Part shown: piece by piece, positions 27,997 through 36,955 of the stretch
How positions within the stretch are numbered: the first letter of the stretch is position 1
Layout of the letters: each line of letters begins with the position of its first letter
Assembly: GCA_024405515.1 (NCBI GenBank)
Contig: JAKSOR010000005.1
Span: 1 to 43,078 of the forward strand
DNA: 43,078 nucleotides
Origin: Clostridia bacterium
GTDB lineage: Bacteria > Bacillota > Clostridia > Christensenellales > CAG-917
Direction of reading: 5' to 3'
The notes under the pieces: generated by a model
Told to the model about the DNA's origin: nothing
Databases searched by the model: none
What the model saw: only the letters and a program-made list of their open reading frames with translations
Position numbers and translations under genes: made by a program

Positions 27997-29103
27997 ATGA
28001 AAACACTGAAAAATAAGAAAATGTGCAGAACAACAGTAAACGGATACAATGTTCTGCTTAATGAATCATTAGAAGCAAAAGCTGAAGAGTTGCGAATAAA
28101 TAAATTCAACAAAACCTTCGGAATGATAATAGTTCTTATCCTTGCTGTTGCCTTTGTTTTAAATATTATCATTATGCCTTTAACAGGCGGCATAGACAGG
28201 AAAGTCAGTAAAGTGGCTGATTCTGACAATCAGTATATTATTGATGATGGTCTTTATCTTTCTGCACACAGGGCTGGCGGAGGATTAAAACCAGAGGAAA
28301 CAAAAGCAGCGTTCAGACTGTGTCTTGAAGCTACTGACTATAAAGTTGATGTGCTGGAATTTGACCTTCACCTGACTAAAGACGGGCAGTTGGTGCTTCT
28401 CCATGACCATGAACTCGGCAGAACTTCAAATGGTGAGCAATTGTTCTTTAAGGGAGTTAAAGTATGTGATTTGACACTTGAACAACTCGAAACGGTAAAT
28501 TTCGGTTATAACTTCGTTGATCCGGAGACAAATGAAATGCCATATCACTATGATATGACGCCTGCACAGATTAAAGAGAAAGAGATAGGTATTTTTACTT
28601 TATATGACTTGCTTGAATATGTTGAGAGCGAAAGACCTGATAAGTCGATGCACTACATAATTGAAATCAAGGATAATAATGAAAACGGGAAGATTTCAAT
28701 GGATAAACTATATGCTGCCATGAATGAATTCGGAATTCTTGACAGAACTATTGTTGGTACATTCCACGATAAGATTACAAAATATATTGACAGCGATTAC
28801 GTTGAAAAAGGTGTAGTGCGTTCGGCAAGTATAGTCGAAGTTCTGAATGTTTATTACTCATTCCTTTACGGCGTTGAAAAAGAATATAAATTCGGAGTAC
28901 TTCAGATTCCGCCACTTTTAAAAGGATTCTTTGATCTCGGTTCAGCTGCATTTATTAATTATGCGCACAATTTAGGAATAGCTGTTCAGTACTGGACAAT
29001 TAACGATCCTGAAACGGTTATTAGACTGAGAGATAATGGTGCCGACTGCATTATGACGGATGACCCGAAGATGGCATTTGCAGCACTCGGGTGGACTCTG
29101 TAA
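27997..29103 (+). CDS. Membrane-anchored glycerophosphodiester phosphodiesterase
   Basis: A 368-residue GDPD-family enzyme that cleaves glycerophosphodiesters to glycerol 3-phosphate and an alcohol. A membrane helix at about residues 42-62 places the catalytic domain outside. The active-site motif is SAHRAGGGLKPEET (H91), with EFDLHLTKDG (E121, D123), the second histidine in LLHDHELGRTSNG (H136), IEIKD further on, and a TIM-barrel end (NDPETVIRLRDNGADCIMTDDP). CGGAGG lies at a good distance before the ATG. It is alone on the plus strand between minus-strand genes and probably recycles lipid head groups or teichoic-acid glycerol. Confidence 0.92.
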   Translation: MKTLKNKKMCRTTVNGYNVLLNESLEAKAEELRINKFNKTFGMIIVLILAVAFVLNIIIMPLTGGIDRKVSKVADSDNQYIIDDGLYLSAHRAGGGLKPEETKAAFRLCLEATDYKVDVLEFDLHLTKDGQLVLLHDHELGRTSNGEQLFFKGVKVCDLTLEQLETVNFGYNFVDPETNEMPYHYDMTPAQIKEKEIGIFTLYDLLEYVESERPDKSMHYIIEIKDNNENGKISMDKLYAAMNEFGILDRTIVGTFHDKITKYIDSDYVEKGVVRSASIVEVLNVYYSFLYGVEKEYKFGVLQIPPLLKGFFDLGSAAFINYAHNLGIAVQYWTINDPETVIRLRDNGADCIMTDDPKMAFAALGWTL

Positions 29104-29123
29104 TCTGATAAATTGATTAAATA

Positions 29124-29152
29124 AAAAGCGCTCACTGAGCGCTTTTATTTTT
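29124..29152. terminator. Bidirectional terminator
   Basis: AAAAGCGCTC and GAGCGCTTTT pair perfectly around ACT, with T-runs on both strands. It serves the converging glycerophosphodiesterase and GH3 genes. Confidence 0.9.
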
Positions 29153-29173
29153 GACTTTAATCGTTTAGATATA

Positions 29174-31597
29174 CTATTTCTTTGAGAAGAAGCCCTTGAT
29201 AAATCTTCTTCCTCCGCCTTTCTTCCCGTTGACCATATCAACTAATGCAAGGAGGGATTTCTCAGGTACGATTCCGCCTGTCATAGCTGTCATAGCTCTT
29301 AGAGGAAGATCAATTACCGAGTTAATTATCATTGCCGGGTTTTCAGCAGATGCTGCCACTAATTTTGCTCCGAACATTGCAAGTTTGTTTAATCCTCTTC
29401 CTGCTTTTGATATGTTGCACTGACCGATGCTGTTTGTAACGCTGATTTCTCCAATCTTGAACGGGTCATTGTTTGGCATTTCTTTTCCGTATACTGCTTC
29501 AAACTGTTCTTTTGGAATCTCGGTTGCTTTATCGATTGCATAATATACCGGAGCGGTTTTTGTATAATCCGGTATAGGTGCGTCCGGATTTAATGATTCG
29601 ACAAATACTTTTGCTGAAAGTTTAATGTCTCTTGATGATGTTCCGACCTGAATTTCAAAATCTCCTGATTCAACATGCCAGTCACTGATTTCAGTATTGT
29701 AGTATGAAAATGCTCTAGAATTTAATTCGATTGTAATTTCTTTTTCTTCACCTGATTTAAGGAATACTTTTTTAAATCCTTTTAATTCCTTTTCAGGTCT
29801 GTAAAGGGTTGATTCACAGTCTTTTACATATAACTGAGCAACTTCAGCGCCGTCTCTGCTGCCTGTATTTTTGAGTTTGAACGTTACTTTAAGCGGTTCG
29901 TTTTCTTTAATATTTTCTGATGAAAGTTTTATGTCTGAATATTCAAAAGTAGTGTAGGAGAGTCCATAACCAAACGGATAAAGAACATCTTTTTTGGCTG
30001 TGTCATAATATCTGTATCCTACATAAATTCCTTCTCTGTATTCAACTGTTCTAGGTCCCATTCTGTAATACTTGTCTCCGATGTAATCTTCCTTTGAAAG
30101 CGGGAAGGATTCAGGTAATTTTCCTGATGGATTTACATCTCCGAAAATGAGGTCATATGCTGCCTGACCTCCAGCCTGTCCACCTAAATACAGGTTAAGA
30201 ACTGACTTAACTTTTGATTCCCATTTGCCGAATTTTACCGGTGAACCTACTGATAAAATTACTATGATGTTAGGGTTAACTTTAAGTAATTCATCTATAA
30301 GAATATTATGTGACTCAGGTAAATCAATATGTGGCCTGTCATAGCCTTCAGATTCATAAGCATCAGTTAATCCTACAAAAACGATAACTTTATCGCTGGA
30401 TTTTGCAAGTTTGCAGGCTTTGTCGATAAGTGACTTCTTGTAGCCGTCTCCTTTAAGTTCATATCCTTCAGCGTAGTCAAAAGGCTGCCCTGCCTGCTTT
30501 AGTGCATCTATAAATGAAGTTATTTTTGTAGGGAGTATGTGACTGGATCCGCCACCTTGGTATCTGAGTTGTTCGGCAAGTTTTCCGATGACTGCAATTT
30601 TCTCTCCTTTCTTTAATGGAAGGGTACCGTCATTCTTTAAAAGTACTGCTCCAGCAGCTGCTTGTTTCCTTGCGACTTCGTTATGTTTTTCAATATCAAA
30701 TTTGAAATTTTGAACTTCTTTAGCCTGAGATTCGAATGCAAATTTTATCATTCTTAGAACAACTTTATCGAGTTCTTCCTCGCTGAGTTTTCCTTCTTTT
30801 ACAGCGGCAACAATTTTTCTGTCGTTAATGCCTTTGTTTCCTGGCATTTCAAGATCCATGCCTGCTCTGATGCCTTGCACTCTGTCGTTCGTTGCTCCCC
30901 AGTCGCTGACTACAATTCCTTTGAATCCCCATTCGTCTCTAAGAACATCGGTTAACATCCTCTTATTGTCGGCCATATATAAACCATTAAGTCTGTTGTA
31001 AGCACACATGATGGTTGTAGGCTGTTCTTTTTTAACGGTATATTCAAAGGCTGGCATGTAAATTTCTCTTAAAGTTCTTTCATCTACAATTGAGTCAATT
31101 GTCATTCTGATGTATTCCTGATTATTTGCAAGGAAATGTTTAAGGGAAGTACCGACATTCTTTTCTTGAACGCCTCCGACCCAAGCGGATGCCATTCTTG
31201 CTGCTAATACAGGGTCCTCTGAGAAATATTCAAAGTTTCTTCCGCATAAAGGACTTCTTTTAATATTAGTGCCAGGGCCAAGCACAGTGGATACGCCTAG
31301 TTGCTGAGCTTCCTCAGCAATTGAATTACCCACTTCTTTTTCTATTTCTTCATCCCAGGAAGCAGCTGCTGTTACTGCTCCAGGGAAACATGTTGCAGGT
31401 TCTGGCGTCTGCATAATATTGACTCCGCCGGTGGATTTTTCTCTTCTTAAGCCGTTAGGACCATCAGAGACTCTTACAGATGGTATTCCGGCTTCATCAA
31501 TCTCTTTTGTTAGCCAGTTTGTTTTACCTGAGCAAAGCATTGCTTTTTGTTCTAGGGTTAATTTTTTGAGTATTTCAGTATAATTGAGGTCCGACAT
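29174..31597 (-). CDS. GH3 family beta-glucosidase-like glycosidase
   Basis: An 807-residue glycoside hydrolase family 3 enzyme removing terminal beta-linked sugars. The (beta/alpha)8 domain has the nucleophile D232 in VVSDWGA and the binding motif KHFLANNQE at 153-161. The alpha/beta sandwich domain and a fibronectin-III-like domain (about 545-670) follow. An extra C-terminal segment of about 100 residues, hydrophobic then very basic at the end, is beyond the usual GH3 domains. No signal peptide is present, so it acts on imported oligosaccharides. GGAGG lies 6 bases before the ATG. Substrate preference cannot be read from the sequence. Confidence 0.93.
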   Translation of the reverse strand: MSDLNYTEILKKLTLEQKAMLCSGKTNWLTKEIDEAGIPSVRVSDGPNGLRREKSTGGVNIMQTPEPATCFPGAVTAAASWDEEIEKEVGNSIAEEAQQLGVSTVLGPGTNIKRSPLCGRNFEYFSEDPVLAARMASAWVGGVQEKNVGTSLKHFLANNQEYIRMTIDSIVDERTLREIYMPAFEYTVKKEQPTTIMCAYNRLNGLYMADNKRMLTDVLRDEWGFKGIVVSDWGATNDRVQGIRAGMDLEMPGNKGINDRKIVAAVKEGKLSEEELDKVVLRMIKFAFESQAKEVQNFKFDIEKHNEVARKQAAAGAVLLKNDGTLPLKKGEKIAVIGKLAEQLRYQGGGSSHILPTKITSFIDALKQAGQPFDYAEGYELKGDGYKKSLIDKACKLAKSSDKVIVFVGLTDAYESEGYDRPHIDLPESHNILIDELLKVNPNIIVILSVGSPVKFGKWESKVKSVLNLYLGGQAGGQAAYDLIFGDVNPSGKLPESFPLSKEDYIGDKYYRMGPRTVEYREGIYVGYRYYDTAKKDVLYPFGYGLSYTTFEYSDIKLSSENIKENEPLKVTFKLKNTGSRDGAEVAQLYVKDCESTLYRPEKELKGFKKVFLKSGEEKEITIELNSRAFSYYNTEISDWHVESGDFEIQVGTSSRDIKLSAKVFVESLNPDAPIPDYTKTAPVYYAIDKATEIPKEQFEAVYGKEMPNNDPFKIGEISVTNSIGQCNISKAGRGLNKLAMFGAKLVAASAENPAMIINSVIDLPLRAMTAMTGGIVPEKSLLALVDMVNGKKGGGRRFIKGFFSKK

Positions 31598-31628
31598 AGT
31601 TAGCCTCCGTTATTTAATAATATATATT

Positions 31629-31656
31629 ATTATACATTATTTTAATTAATTGTTAA
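31629..31656 (-). promoter_or_regulatory. Promoter of the GH3 gene
   Basis: Minus-strand TTAACA (31656-31651), a 16-base spacer and TATAAT (31634-31629); the predicted start is near 31622, about 25 bases before the ATG. Confidence 0.65.
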
Positions 31657-31701
31657 AGGGTGATATTAAAGGTCGTTTTATGATTGATTTGTTGTAAAAA
31701 T

Positions 31702-31740
31702 ACGATACGTGTACAACAATATTAGTACACGATACGTGTA
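31702..31740. repeat. Direct repeats with inverted half-sites upstream of the GH3 promoter
   Basis: ACGATACGTGTA occurs at 31702-31713 and 31729-31740, 27 bases apart. The second copy sits within a perfect inverted repeat TACACG-ATA-CGTGTA (31726-31740); the first is an imperfect version of it. They lie about 80-118 bases upstream of the predicted GH3 start, a position that suits an activator or a second operator of a looping repressor. Confidence 0.65.
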
Positions 31741-31752
31741 ATATATGGGTAT

Positions 31753-31787
31753 AAACAAGGCAGATTGTTTAAAAATCTGCCTTGTTT
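31753..31787 (-). terminator. Terminator after serA
   Basis: A 14-base perfect stem, AAACAAGGCAGATT with AATCTGCCTTGTTT, around a seven-base loop. The trailing T-run is short on both sides. Confidence 0.7.
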
Positions 31788-31801
31788 AATTAATAAATTA
31801 A

Positions 31802-32893
31802 TTAATATACTAATCTTGCTTTAATGATATTTTCTGATTTGTAAATTGTAATATCACTGTTTTCAGTATCGATTATTGTATATCTGATTCCGTTTTTCGC
31901 TGCTGATTTTCCGCCGAATTCTTCTGAACCGTTATCCTTTGAGATAATGGTTATGCGGTGTGCAGATGTCTTTTCAACAGAAATATTTGGCATATTGACT
32001 GAGTTTTTAATATTTCCGTTTTCAATATAATCTTTAAGTTCTTTTGCTGCCATTTCAGCGCAGTTGTCTTCAGCTTCTTCTGTTGATGCTCCGATATGTG
32101 GTGCGACAATAATACCTTCAGATTTAACTGTATTTGTATCAGGGAAATCACAAACGAGTTTTCTTACTTTCTTTGATGCAAGAGCTTCTTTAATGTCTTC
32201 AATATTTACGAGTTCTCCTCTTGCAGCATTAATGATAATAACACCGTCTTTCATTGCCTTTATGGATTCTTTATTAACCATTTTATCTGTTTCTGGTGTT
32301 AATGGCATATGAAGTGTGATGAAATCTGCTTCTTTGTATGCGTCTTCTTTATTATTGTAGACTTTGACAAAAGGAATTTCTTCTTTTGCAGCTGGTGAAA
32401 GATATGGATCATATCCTACAACATTCATGTCAAGACCATATGCTGCTTTTGCAACTTTTCTTCCGATTGCACCAAGTCCCATAATGCAGAGAGTTTTACC
32501 GGTGATTTCTGAACCTGCGAACTGTGCTTTGCCTTTTTCAACTTGTTTAGCAATGTCATCTCCGGTGAGATTCTGTGACCATGTCATAGCTTCATATAAG
32601 TTTCTTGCACCTGTAAGCATATATGCTATAACAAGTTCCTTAACTGCGTTTGCATTTGCACCAGGTGTGTTAAATACGCAGATTCCTTTTTTTGCATATT
32701 CATCATGCGGTATATTATTAACACCGGCTCCAGCTCTTGCAACTGCTAAAAGAGATGCTGGAACTTCGTATTCAGCCATTTTAAAACTTCTAACCAAAAT
32801 CCCTATGGGATTTTCTGAAGCATCAGTTAAATTGTATCCTTCAAGAATTCCGTTTGCTACTTTAGAGATAGCGTTTAATTTTAAAATATCCAT
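31802..32893 (-). CDS. serA: D-3-phosphoglycerate dehydrogenase with reduced ACT region
   Basis: Oxidises 3-phosphoglycerate to phosphohydroxypyruvate with NAD, the first step of serine synthesis. The 363-residue protein is of the clostridial type: RAGAGVNNIP near 53-62, the Rossmann motif GLGAIG at 139-144, R225 in NAARGE, D249/D252 in CDFPD and H266 in APHIGAS. After SVNMPN (about 298-303) only about 52 residues remain, with recognisable ACT edges (RITIISKD and YTIIDTENSDI) but without the helix between them, so the serine-sensing ACT domain seems shrunken. It starts 2 bases after serC, without a strong ribosome site, implying coupling. The operon order is serC then serA. Confidence 0.93.
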   Translation of the reverse strand: MDILKLNAISKVANGILEGYNLTDASENPIGILVRSFKMAEYEVPASLLAVARAGAGVNNIPHDEYAKKGICVFNTPGANANAVKELVIAYMLTGARNLYEAMTWSQNLTGDDIAKQVEKGKAQFAGSEITGKTLCIMGLGAIGRKVAKAAYGLDMNVVGYDPYLSPAAKEEIPFVKVYNNKEDAYKEADFITLHMPLTPETDKMVNKESIKAMKDGVIIINAARGELVNIEDIKEALASKKVRKLVCDFPDTNTVKSEGIIVAPHIGASTEEAEDNCAEMAAKELKDYIENGNIKNSVNMPNISVEKTSAHRITIISKDNGSEEFGGKSAAKNGIRYTIIDTENSDITIYKSENIIKARLVY

Positions 32894-32895
32894 AA

Positions 32896-33978
32896 TTACT
32901 TGTTTTCTTCCTCAAATTTTTTCATGAAACTGATGAGTTTCTCAATACCTTCAATAGGCATTGCGTTGTAAATAGAAGCTCTCATTCCGCCTACAAGTTT
33001 ATGTCCTTTAAGACTTACGAGTCCTTCTGCTTCTGCTTCTTTGACAAATTTTGCATCAAGTTCTGCTGAAGGTGATACAAACGGGATGTTCATTATTGAT
33101 CTTGCATCTTTTTCAACATAGTTATTGTAGAATGATGAATTGTCAATAAAATCATAAAGCATAGCAGCTTTCTTTCTGTTGATAGCTTCAATTGCCTTGA
33201 CACCGCCCATTTTCTTTAAGTAGCGGAGGTTAAGCATCATCATATAAATTGACCAGCATGGTGGTGTGTTATATAGACTGTTTGCGTCAATCTGTGTCTG
33301 CCAGTTAAGCATTGTAGGGCAGAGTGGGTTTGCTTTGCCGAGAAGGTCTTTTCTGATAATTACAATTGTAACTCCGGCAGGGGCAAGATTCTTTTGTGCT
33401 CCAGCATAAATGACGCCGTATTTTGAAACATCTATTTCCTGACTCATGATGCATGATGAGAGGTCAGCAACAATCGGGATATCTCCTGTATCCGGAAGTT
33501 CCCAGTATTTTCCGCCGAAAATAGTATTATTTTCGCAGATATAAACATACTTAGCATCTTTTCTGAAATCATCCTTTGTTGTTTTCGGAATGTAGGTATA
33601 TGTTTTGTCTTCTGATGATGCGACAAGTCTGATGTCTCCGAACTTCTTTGCTGCTTTGTAAGCTTTATTTGCAAAGTTTCCTGTTACAATGTAGTCTGCT
33701 TTTTCATCAAAACTTGATAATAAGTTAAGAGGAATTGCATCAAACTGCTGAGATGCTCCGCCTTGTACAAAAATAATCTCATAATTTTCCGGAACATTCA
33801 TAAGTTCACGGACCAGTGCAAGACATTCTGTATTGATTGCATCGTACCATTTTGAACGATGGCTCATTTCCATGACACTCATGCCAGATCCTGCATAGTC
33901 TTCGATGTTTTTGGCAGCTTCCTTGACTACTTCTTCAGGAAGCATGGATGGACCTGCTGAAAAGTTATAAACTCTCAT
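32896..33978 (-). CDS. serC: Phosphoserine aminotransferase
   Basis: A PLP enzyme converting phosphohydroxypyruvate and glutamate to phosphoserine and 2-oxoglutarate. The 360-residue protein starts MRVYNFSAGPSMLPEEV and has the PLP lysine K196 in AGAQKNLAPAG, as in the family. AAGGAGA lies at a good distance before the ATG. It leads the serC-serA operon, giving the first two serine-synthesis steps; serB is not nearby. The promoter and a near-palindrome inside its spacer lie just upstream. Confidence 0.95.
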   Translation of the reverse strand: MRVYNFSAGPSMLPEEVVKEAAKNIEDYAGSGMSVMEMSHRSKWYDAINTECLALVRELMNVPENYEIIFVQGGASQQFDAIPLNLLSSFDEKADYIVTGNFANKAYKAAKKFGDIRLVASSEDKTYTYIPKTTKDDFRKDAKYVYICENNTIFGGKYWELPDTGDIPIVADLSSCIMSQEIDVSKYGVIYAGAQKNLAPAGVTIVIIRKDLLGKANPLCPTMLNWQTQIDANSLYNTPPCWSIYMMMLNLRYLKKMGGVKAIEAINRKKAAMLYDFIDNSSFYNNYVEKDARSIMNIPFVSPSAELDAKFVKEAEAEGLVSLKGHKLVGGMRASIYNAMPIEGIEKLISFMKKFEEENK

Positions 33979-34010
33979 AATTGTCTCCTTGTAATTTTAA
34001 TATTTTGTAT

Positions 34011-34039
34011 ATTTTATACCTATTGCGCGATAGTGTAAA
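34011..34039 (-). promoter_or_regulatory. serC-serA promoter
   Basis: Minus-strand TTTACA (34039-34034), a 17-base spacer and TAAAAT (34016-34011). The predicted start is near 34004, giving a 26-base leader with AAGGAGA. Confidence 0.7.
34020..34033. promoter_or_regulatory. Near-palindrome within the serC promoter spacer
   Basis: CTATTGC-GCGATAG, a 14-base inverted repeat with one mismatched pair. It fills the space between the -35 and -10 boxes of the serC promoter, an ideal repressor position. Confidence 0.55.
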
Positions 34040-34162
34040 CGATATGAAAGCAAGTTGTTGATTTTAATATTGATTTTCTCAATGAAATTTTTACGGATGT
34101 GCACAAAACGGCAATCTAAACGTGTGGAATTTATTTGTTAATTCTTTGAACCCCTAAAGTTC

Positions 34163-34191
34163 TTGCCTGTGTTGTCATTTAATGATAAAAT
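34163..34191 (+). promoter_or_regulatory. Promoter of the RNase J gene
   Basis: TTGCCT (34163-34168), a 17-base spacer ending in TGA, and TAAAAT (34186-34191), an extended -10 type. The predicted start is near 34198. The rest of 33979-34224, outside the two divergent promoters, shows nothing I can assign. Confidence 0.65.
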
Positions 34192-34224
34192 AGTTATTTG
34201 TTAAAATATCGCACGCGAGGTAAC

Positions 34225-35865
34225 ATGAGCAAACAACCTAAAAATGTCTACGTTTCATTTCTTGGTGGCGTAGGTGAAATTGGAAAGAATATGACAGCCG
34301 TTGAATACGGAGACGAGATCATCATTGTAGACTGTGGTGTTTCTTTTCCTGATTCTAATTATCCTGGTCTTGATGCAATTATTCCGGATATCACTTTTAT
34401 CCGCCAGAATATAAATAAGGTCAAAGGTATTGTGCTTACACACGGTCATGAGGACCATATCGGTGCGCTTCAGTATTTTCTTGATGATTTCAGAAATATT
34501 CCTGTCTACGGAACGTCGCTTACAATAGGCATTGTTCAGAGGAAAATAGGGCAGAGAAACAGCAGAATGTATCATGTTGTATCAGCCGGTGATACTGTCA
34601 GTATAGGAAGTTTTTCTGTTGAATTTATTAAAGTCACACATTCCATGGCAGGGGCATGTGCTCTTTCCATCAAAACTCCGTTAGGAGTTGTATTTGTTAC
34701 AGGTGACTATAAATTTGATAAGTCTCCTATCGATAACAAGCGTACAGACGTCAAGCGTATCTCACAAATAGGCAATGAGGGCGTTTTATTGATGCTTGGT
34801 GAATCCACAAATATTGAGAGAAAGGGCTCTTCAAAATCTGAAAAACTTGTATATCAGGGCCTTGAAAATCGCTTTATCGAAAATTCTTCAAAAAGACTTA
34901 TAGTAGCGTGTTTTGCCTCATCGAATTACAGGATTCAGCAGGTGCTCTGGCTTGCTAAAAAATACAAGAGGAAAGTGGTTCTTGCCGGATCATCGATGAA
35001 GGGGATAGTAGAAGTTGCCAGCAACTGCGGTGAACTTGATATTCCGAAAGGAGTTCTTGTGGATTCGGCCGCTAATCTCAAACCGAATCAGACAGTTATT
35101 CTTGCCACCGGTTCACAGGGCGAACCGCTTTCAGCTTTAAAGAAAATGTCAAAAGGTGAATTCCCTAAATTCACTTTGTCTTCTGATGATGTGGTAATTC
35201 TTTCATCGTCTCCTATTCCTGGAAATGAAAAGGATGTTTATGATGTCATTAATGACATTTTCAGATTCGGTGCCAACGTGATTTATGATGTCATGGATGA
35301 TATACATGTTTCAGGTCATGCATACGAAGATGAGCTAAAGTATATGCTCTCAATAGTTAAACCGGAGCATTTTCTTCCGGTGCACGGAGAATATCGCCAT
35401 CAGGCAATCCATGCGGATTTGGCTAGGAACTCAGGCGTAAAATACAACAATGTTCAGATTCCTGAAATAGGCGATACTTTTGCTGTCAGCAAAAAAGGAA
35501 TGGTTCTTGCAAGAAAAATTCCTTGCGGTGAAGTATATGTGGACGGAGATACATTACTTGACGGGGACAGCGTGATTCTTGACAGAAGGAATCTTGCCCA
35601 GTTCGGAATGTTTATGATTCTTTGTGCTGTCGACACAAAAAAAGCACGCGTTGATGGACCGATTGAAATTGTCGAAAGGGGAATACAGTTAGACCCGGAC
35701 AGAAAGGACAGAATCGAGGAAATAGTAAAGGAAACAGTAAAAAACACCGACTATTTTGAAAATGATGTAAGCGATACGGCTCTTGCCGTGAAAAAATCTG
35801 TCAGGAAACTGTTTTATAAAGACAGAAAATTCCCGGTGATTGTACCGGTGATAATAGAGGCATAG
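34225..35865 (+). CDS. rnj: Ribonuclease J
   Basis: A metallo-beta-lactamase/beta-CASP ribonuclease with endonuclease and 5'-3' exonuclease activity in RNA decay and maturation. The 546-residue protein has the zinc motif HGHEDH (H73, H75, D77, H78), followed by a conserved VTGDYKFD, a beta-CASP domain (ACFASSNYRIQQ) and HGEYRH, and a C-terminal domain. The ATG at 34225 follows GAGG; the TTG at 34198 coincides with the predicted transcript start and is rejected. Only one J-type gene is seen here, so J1 or J2 identity is undecided. The next gene starts one base after its stop. Confidence 0.95.
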   Translation: MSKQPKNVYVSFLGGVGEIGKNMTAVEYGDEIIIVDCGVSFPDSNYPGLDAIIPDITFIRQNINKVKGIVLTHGHEDHIGALQYFLDDFRNIPVYGTSLTIGIVQRKIGQRNSRMYHVVSAGDTVSIGSFSVEFIKVTHSMAGACALSIKTPLGVVFVTGDYKFDKSPIDNKRTDVKRISQIGNEGVLLMLGESTNIERKGSSKSEKLVYQGLENRFIENSSKRLIVACFASSNYRIQQVLWLAKKYKRKVVLAGSSMKGIVEVASNCGELDIPKGVLVDSAANLKPNQTVILATGSQGEPLSALKKMSKGEFPKFTLSSDDVVILSSSPIPGNEKDVYDVINDIFRFGANVIYDVMDDIHVSGHAYEDELKYMLSIVKPEHFLPVHGEYRHQAIHADLARNSGVKYNNVQIPEIGDTFAVSKKGMVLARKIPCGEVYVDGDTLLDGDSVILDRRNLAQFGMFMILCAVDTKKARVDGPIEIVERGIQLDPDRKDRIEEIVKETVKNTDYFENDVSDTALAVKKSVRKLFYKDRKFPVIVPVIIEA

Positions 35866-35866
35866 G

Positions 35867-36955
35867 ATGTTCAGAAAACCGATAATTCTTATTCTCACAT
35901 CAAGGGATGAGACTGGAAACGAATCCCGGAGACTTAAGGAAGCCATTCAGAAGATCGGCACTCATAATGCTGTCATTATTTCTGATGAAAGATTCGGTAA
36001 GGCAACAAAATCATCCACGCTTGACAGACTCATGGATTCCGGACAGGAGTATCAGTATCTTCTCGAAACAAAAGACAAATCAGTTGTAAAAGACCTCTTC
36101 AAAATCAGTAAATTCTCAAAGAGAATAACGAGAATAGTCAATCTCTTGAAGAGATTCAGACCGGAATATGTGCTCTGTCTTACTCCTTATTCCCATCATG
36201 CAATGATTGAGGCAAAGAAGAGGGCAAAACTTCACATTCCGGTCATATACCTTATGAACACGTTCACAGCTCCTAAAATGTCTCTTGATGATTCAACCAA
36301 TGTGATTATTGTTGAGAATCCGGACATAAAACAGGAACTTGTAAGAACGGGTCTGAGATCTAAAGACATCATGACAATGGGTCTTCCGTATGAGATGACT
36401 AAACTTTCAGAAGAAGAGAAAACTAACGAAAAAAAAGAACTGGGTCTACCGGATTCCAAAACTGTATTTATAAACTTTAAGGACAAAAAAATCCTTGAGG
36501 AAATATTCAGTCTTATGCTTGATCAGGGTGGTATAGTCAATCTTGCAGTTTACTGTGATGATGCAAAACTCAGAATGCAGCTTGCTGCAAGGGCAAACAA
36601 GGTCGAGGGAATGACAGCACTCTTCATTCAGAGCCAGGATATCGTTGATCAGTATCTGAGAGTATGTGATCTGGCAATAACCAGATATGATCAGTCGGTA
36701 ATATACAAAAACTTCCATCTGGGAATTCCTTCGATCGTCCTTGATGGCGGTGAACAGTCCAAAAAAGACATACAGTACCTTATGAATCAGGGACTTCTTT
36801 TAAGGGCAAAAGAACCTATCGATACTGTGGCATTACTTTATAAAGTAATTCATACAGAAGAAGGTTCGCAGATAGCAAAAGCAGGAGAAAAATGGGTTGA
36901 AATGAGTTCAACTGACAATATTGCTCAGTTCCTCGCTTCCTATATAGTGGTTTGA
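35867..36955 (+). CDS. GT-B-like glycosyltransferase, probable lipid glycosyltransferase
   Basis: A 362-residue protein with the two-domain layout of the MGDG synthase/UgtP/MurG type: an N-terminal Rossmann half with ILILTSRDETGNESRRLKEAI, then FRPEYVLCLTPYSHHAMIEA and VIYLMNTFTAPK, a hinge with MTMGLPYE, and a C-terminal half with DLAITRYDQSVIYKNFHLGIPSIVLDGGE. These elements match the family in order but weakly, and several typical residues are missing. The likely job is transfer of sugar to diacylglycerol or a similar acceptor at the inner membrane face. GAGG lies 6 bases before the ATG. Its TGA stop overlaps the next start by one base, so it is coupled to RNase J and the DUF512 gene. Confidence 0.6.
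   Translation: MFRKPIILILTSRDETGNESRRLKEAIQKIGTHNAVIISDERFGKATKSSTLDRLMDSGQEYQYLLETKDKSVVKDLFKISKFSKRITRIVNLLKRFRPEYVLCLTPYSHHAMIEAKKRAKLHIPVIYLMNTFTAPKMSLDDSTNVIIVENPDIKQELVRTGLRSKDIMTMGLPYEMTKLSEEEKTNEKKELGLPDSKTVFINFKDKKILEEIFSLMLDQGGIVNLAVYCDDAKLRMQLAARANKVEGMTALFIQSQDIVDQYLRVCDLAITRYDQSVIYKNFHLGIPSIVLDGGEQSKKDIQYLMNQGLLLRAKEPIDTVALLYKVIHTEEGSQIAKAGEKWVEMSSTDNIAQFLASYIVV

Noticed and set aside
34198-34224. TTG at 34198 as the RNase J start
   Set aside because: It coincides with the predicted transcript start and has no ribosome site; the ATG at 34225 follows GAGG.
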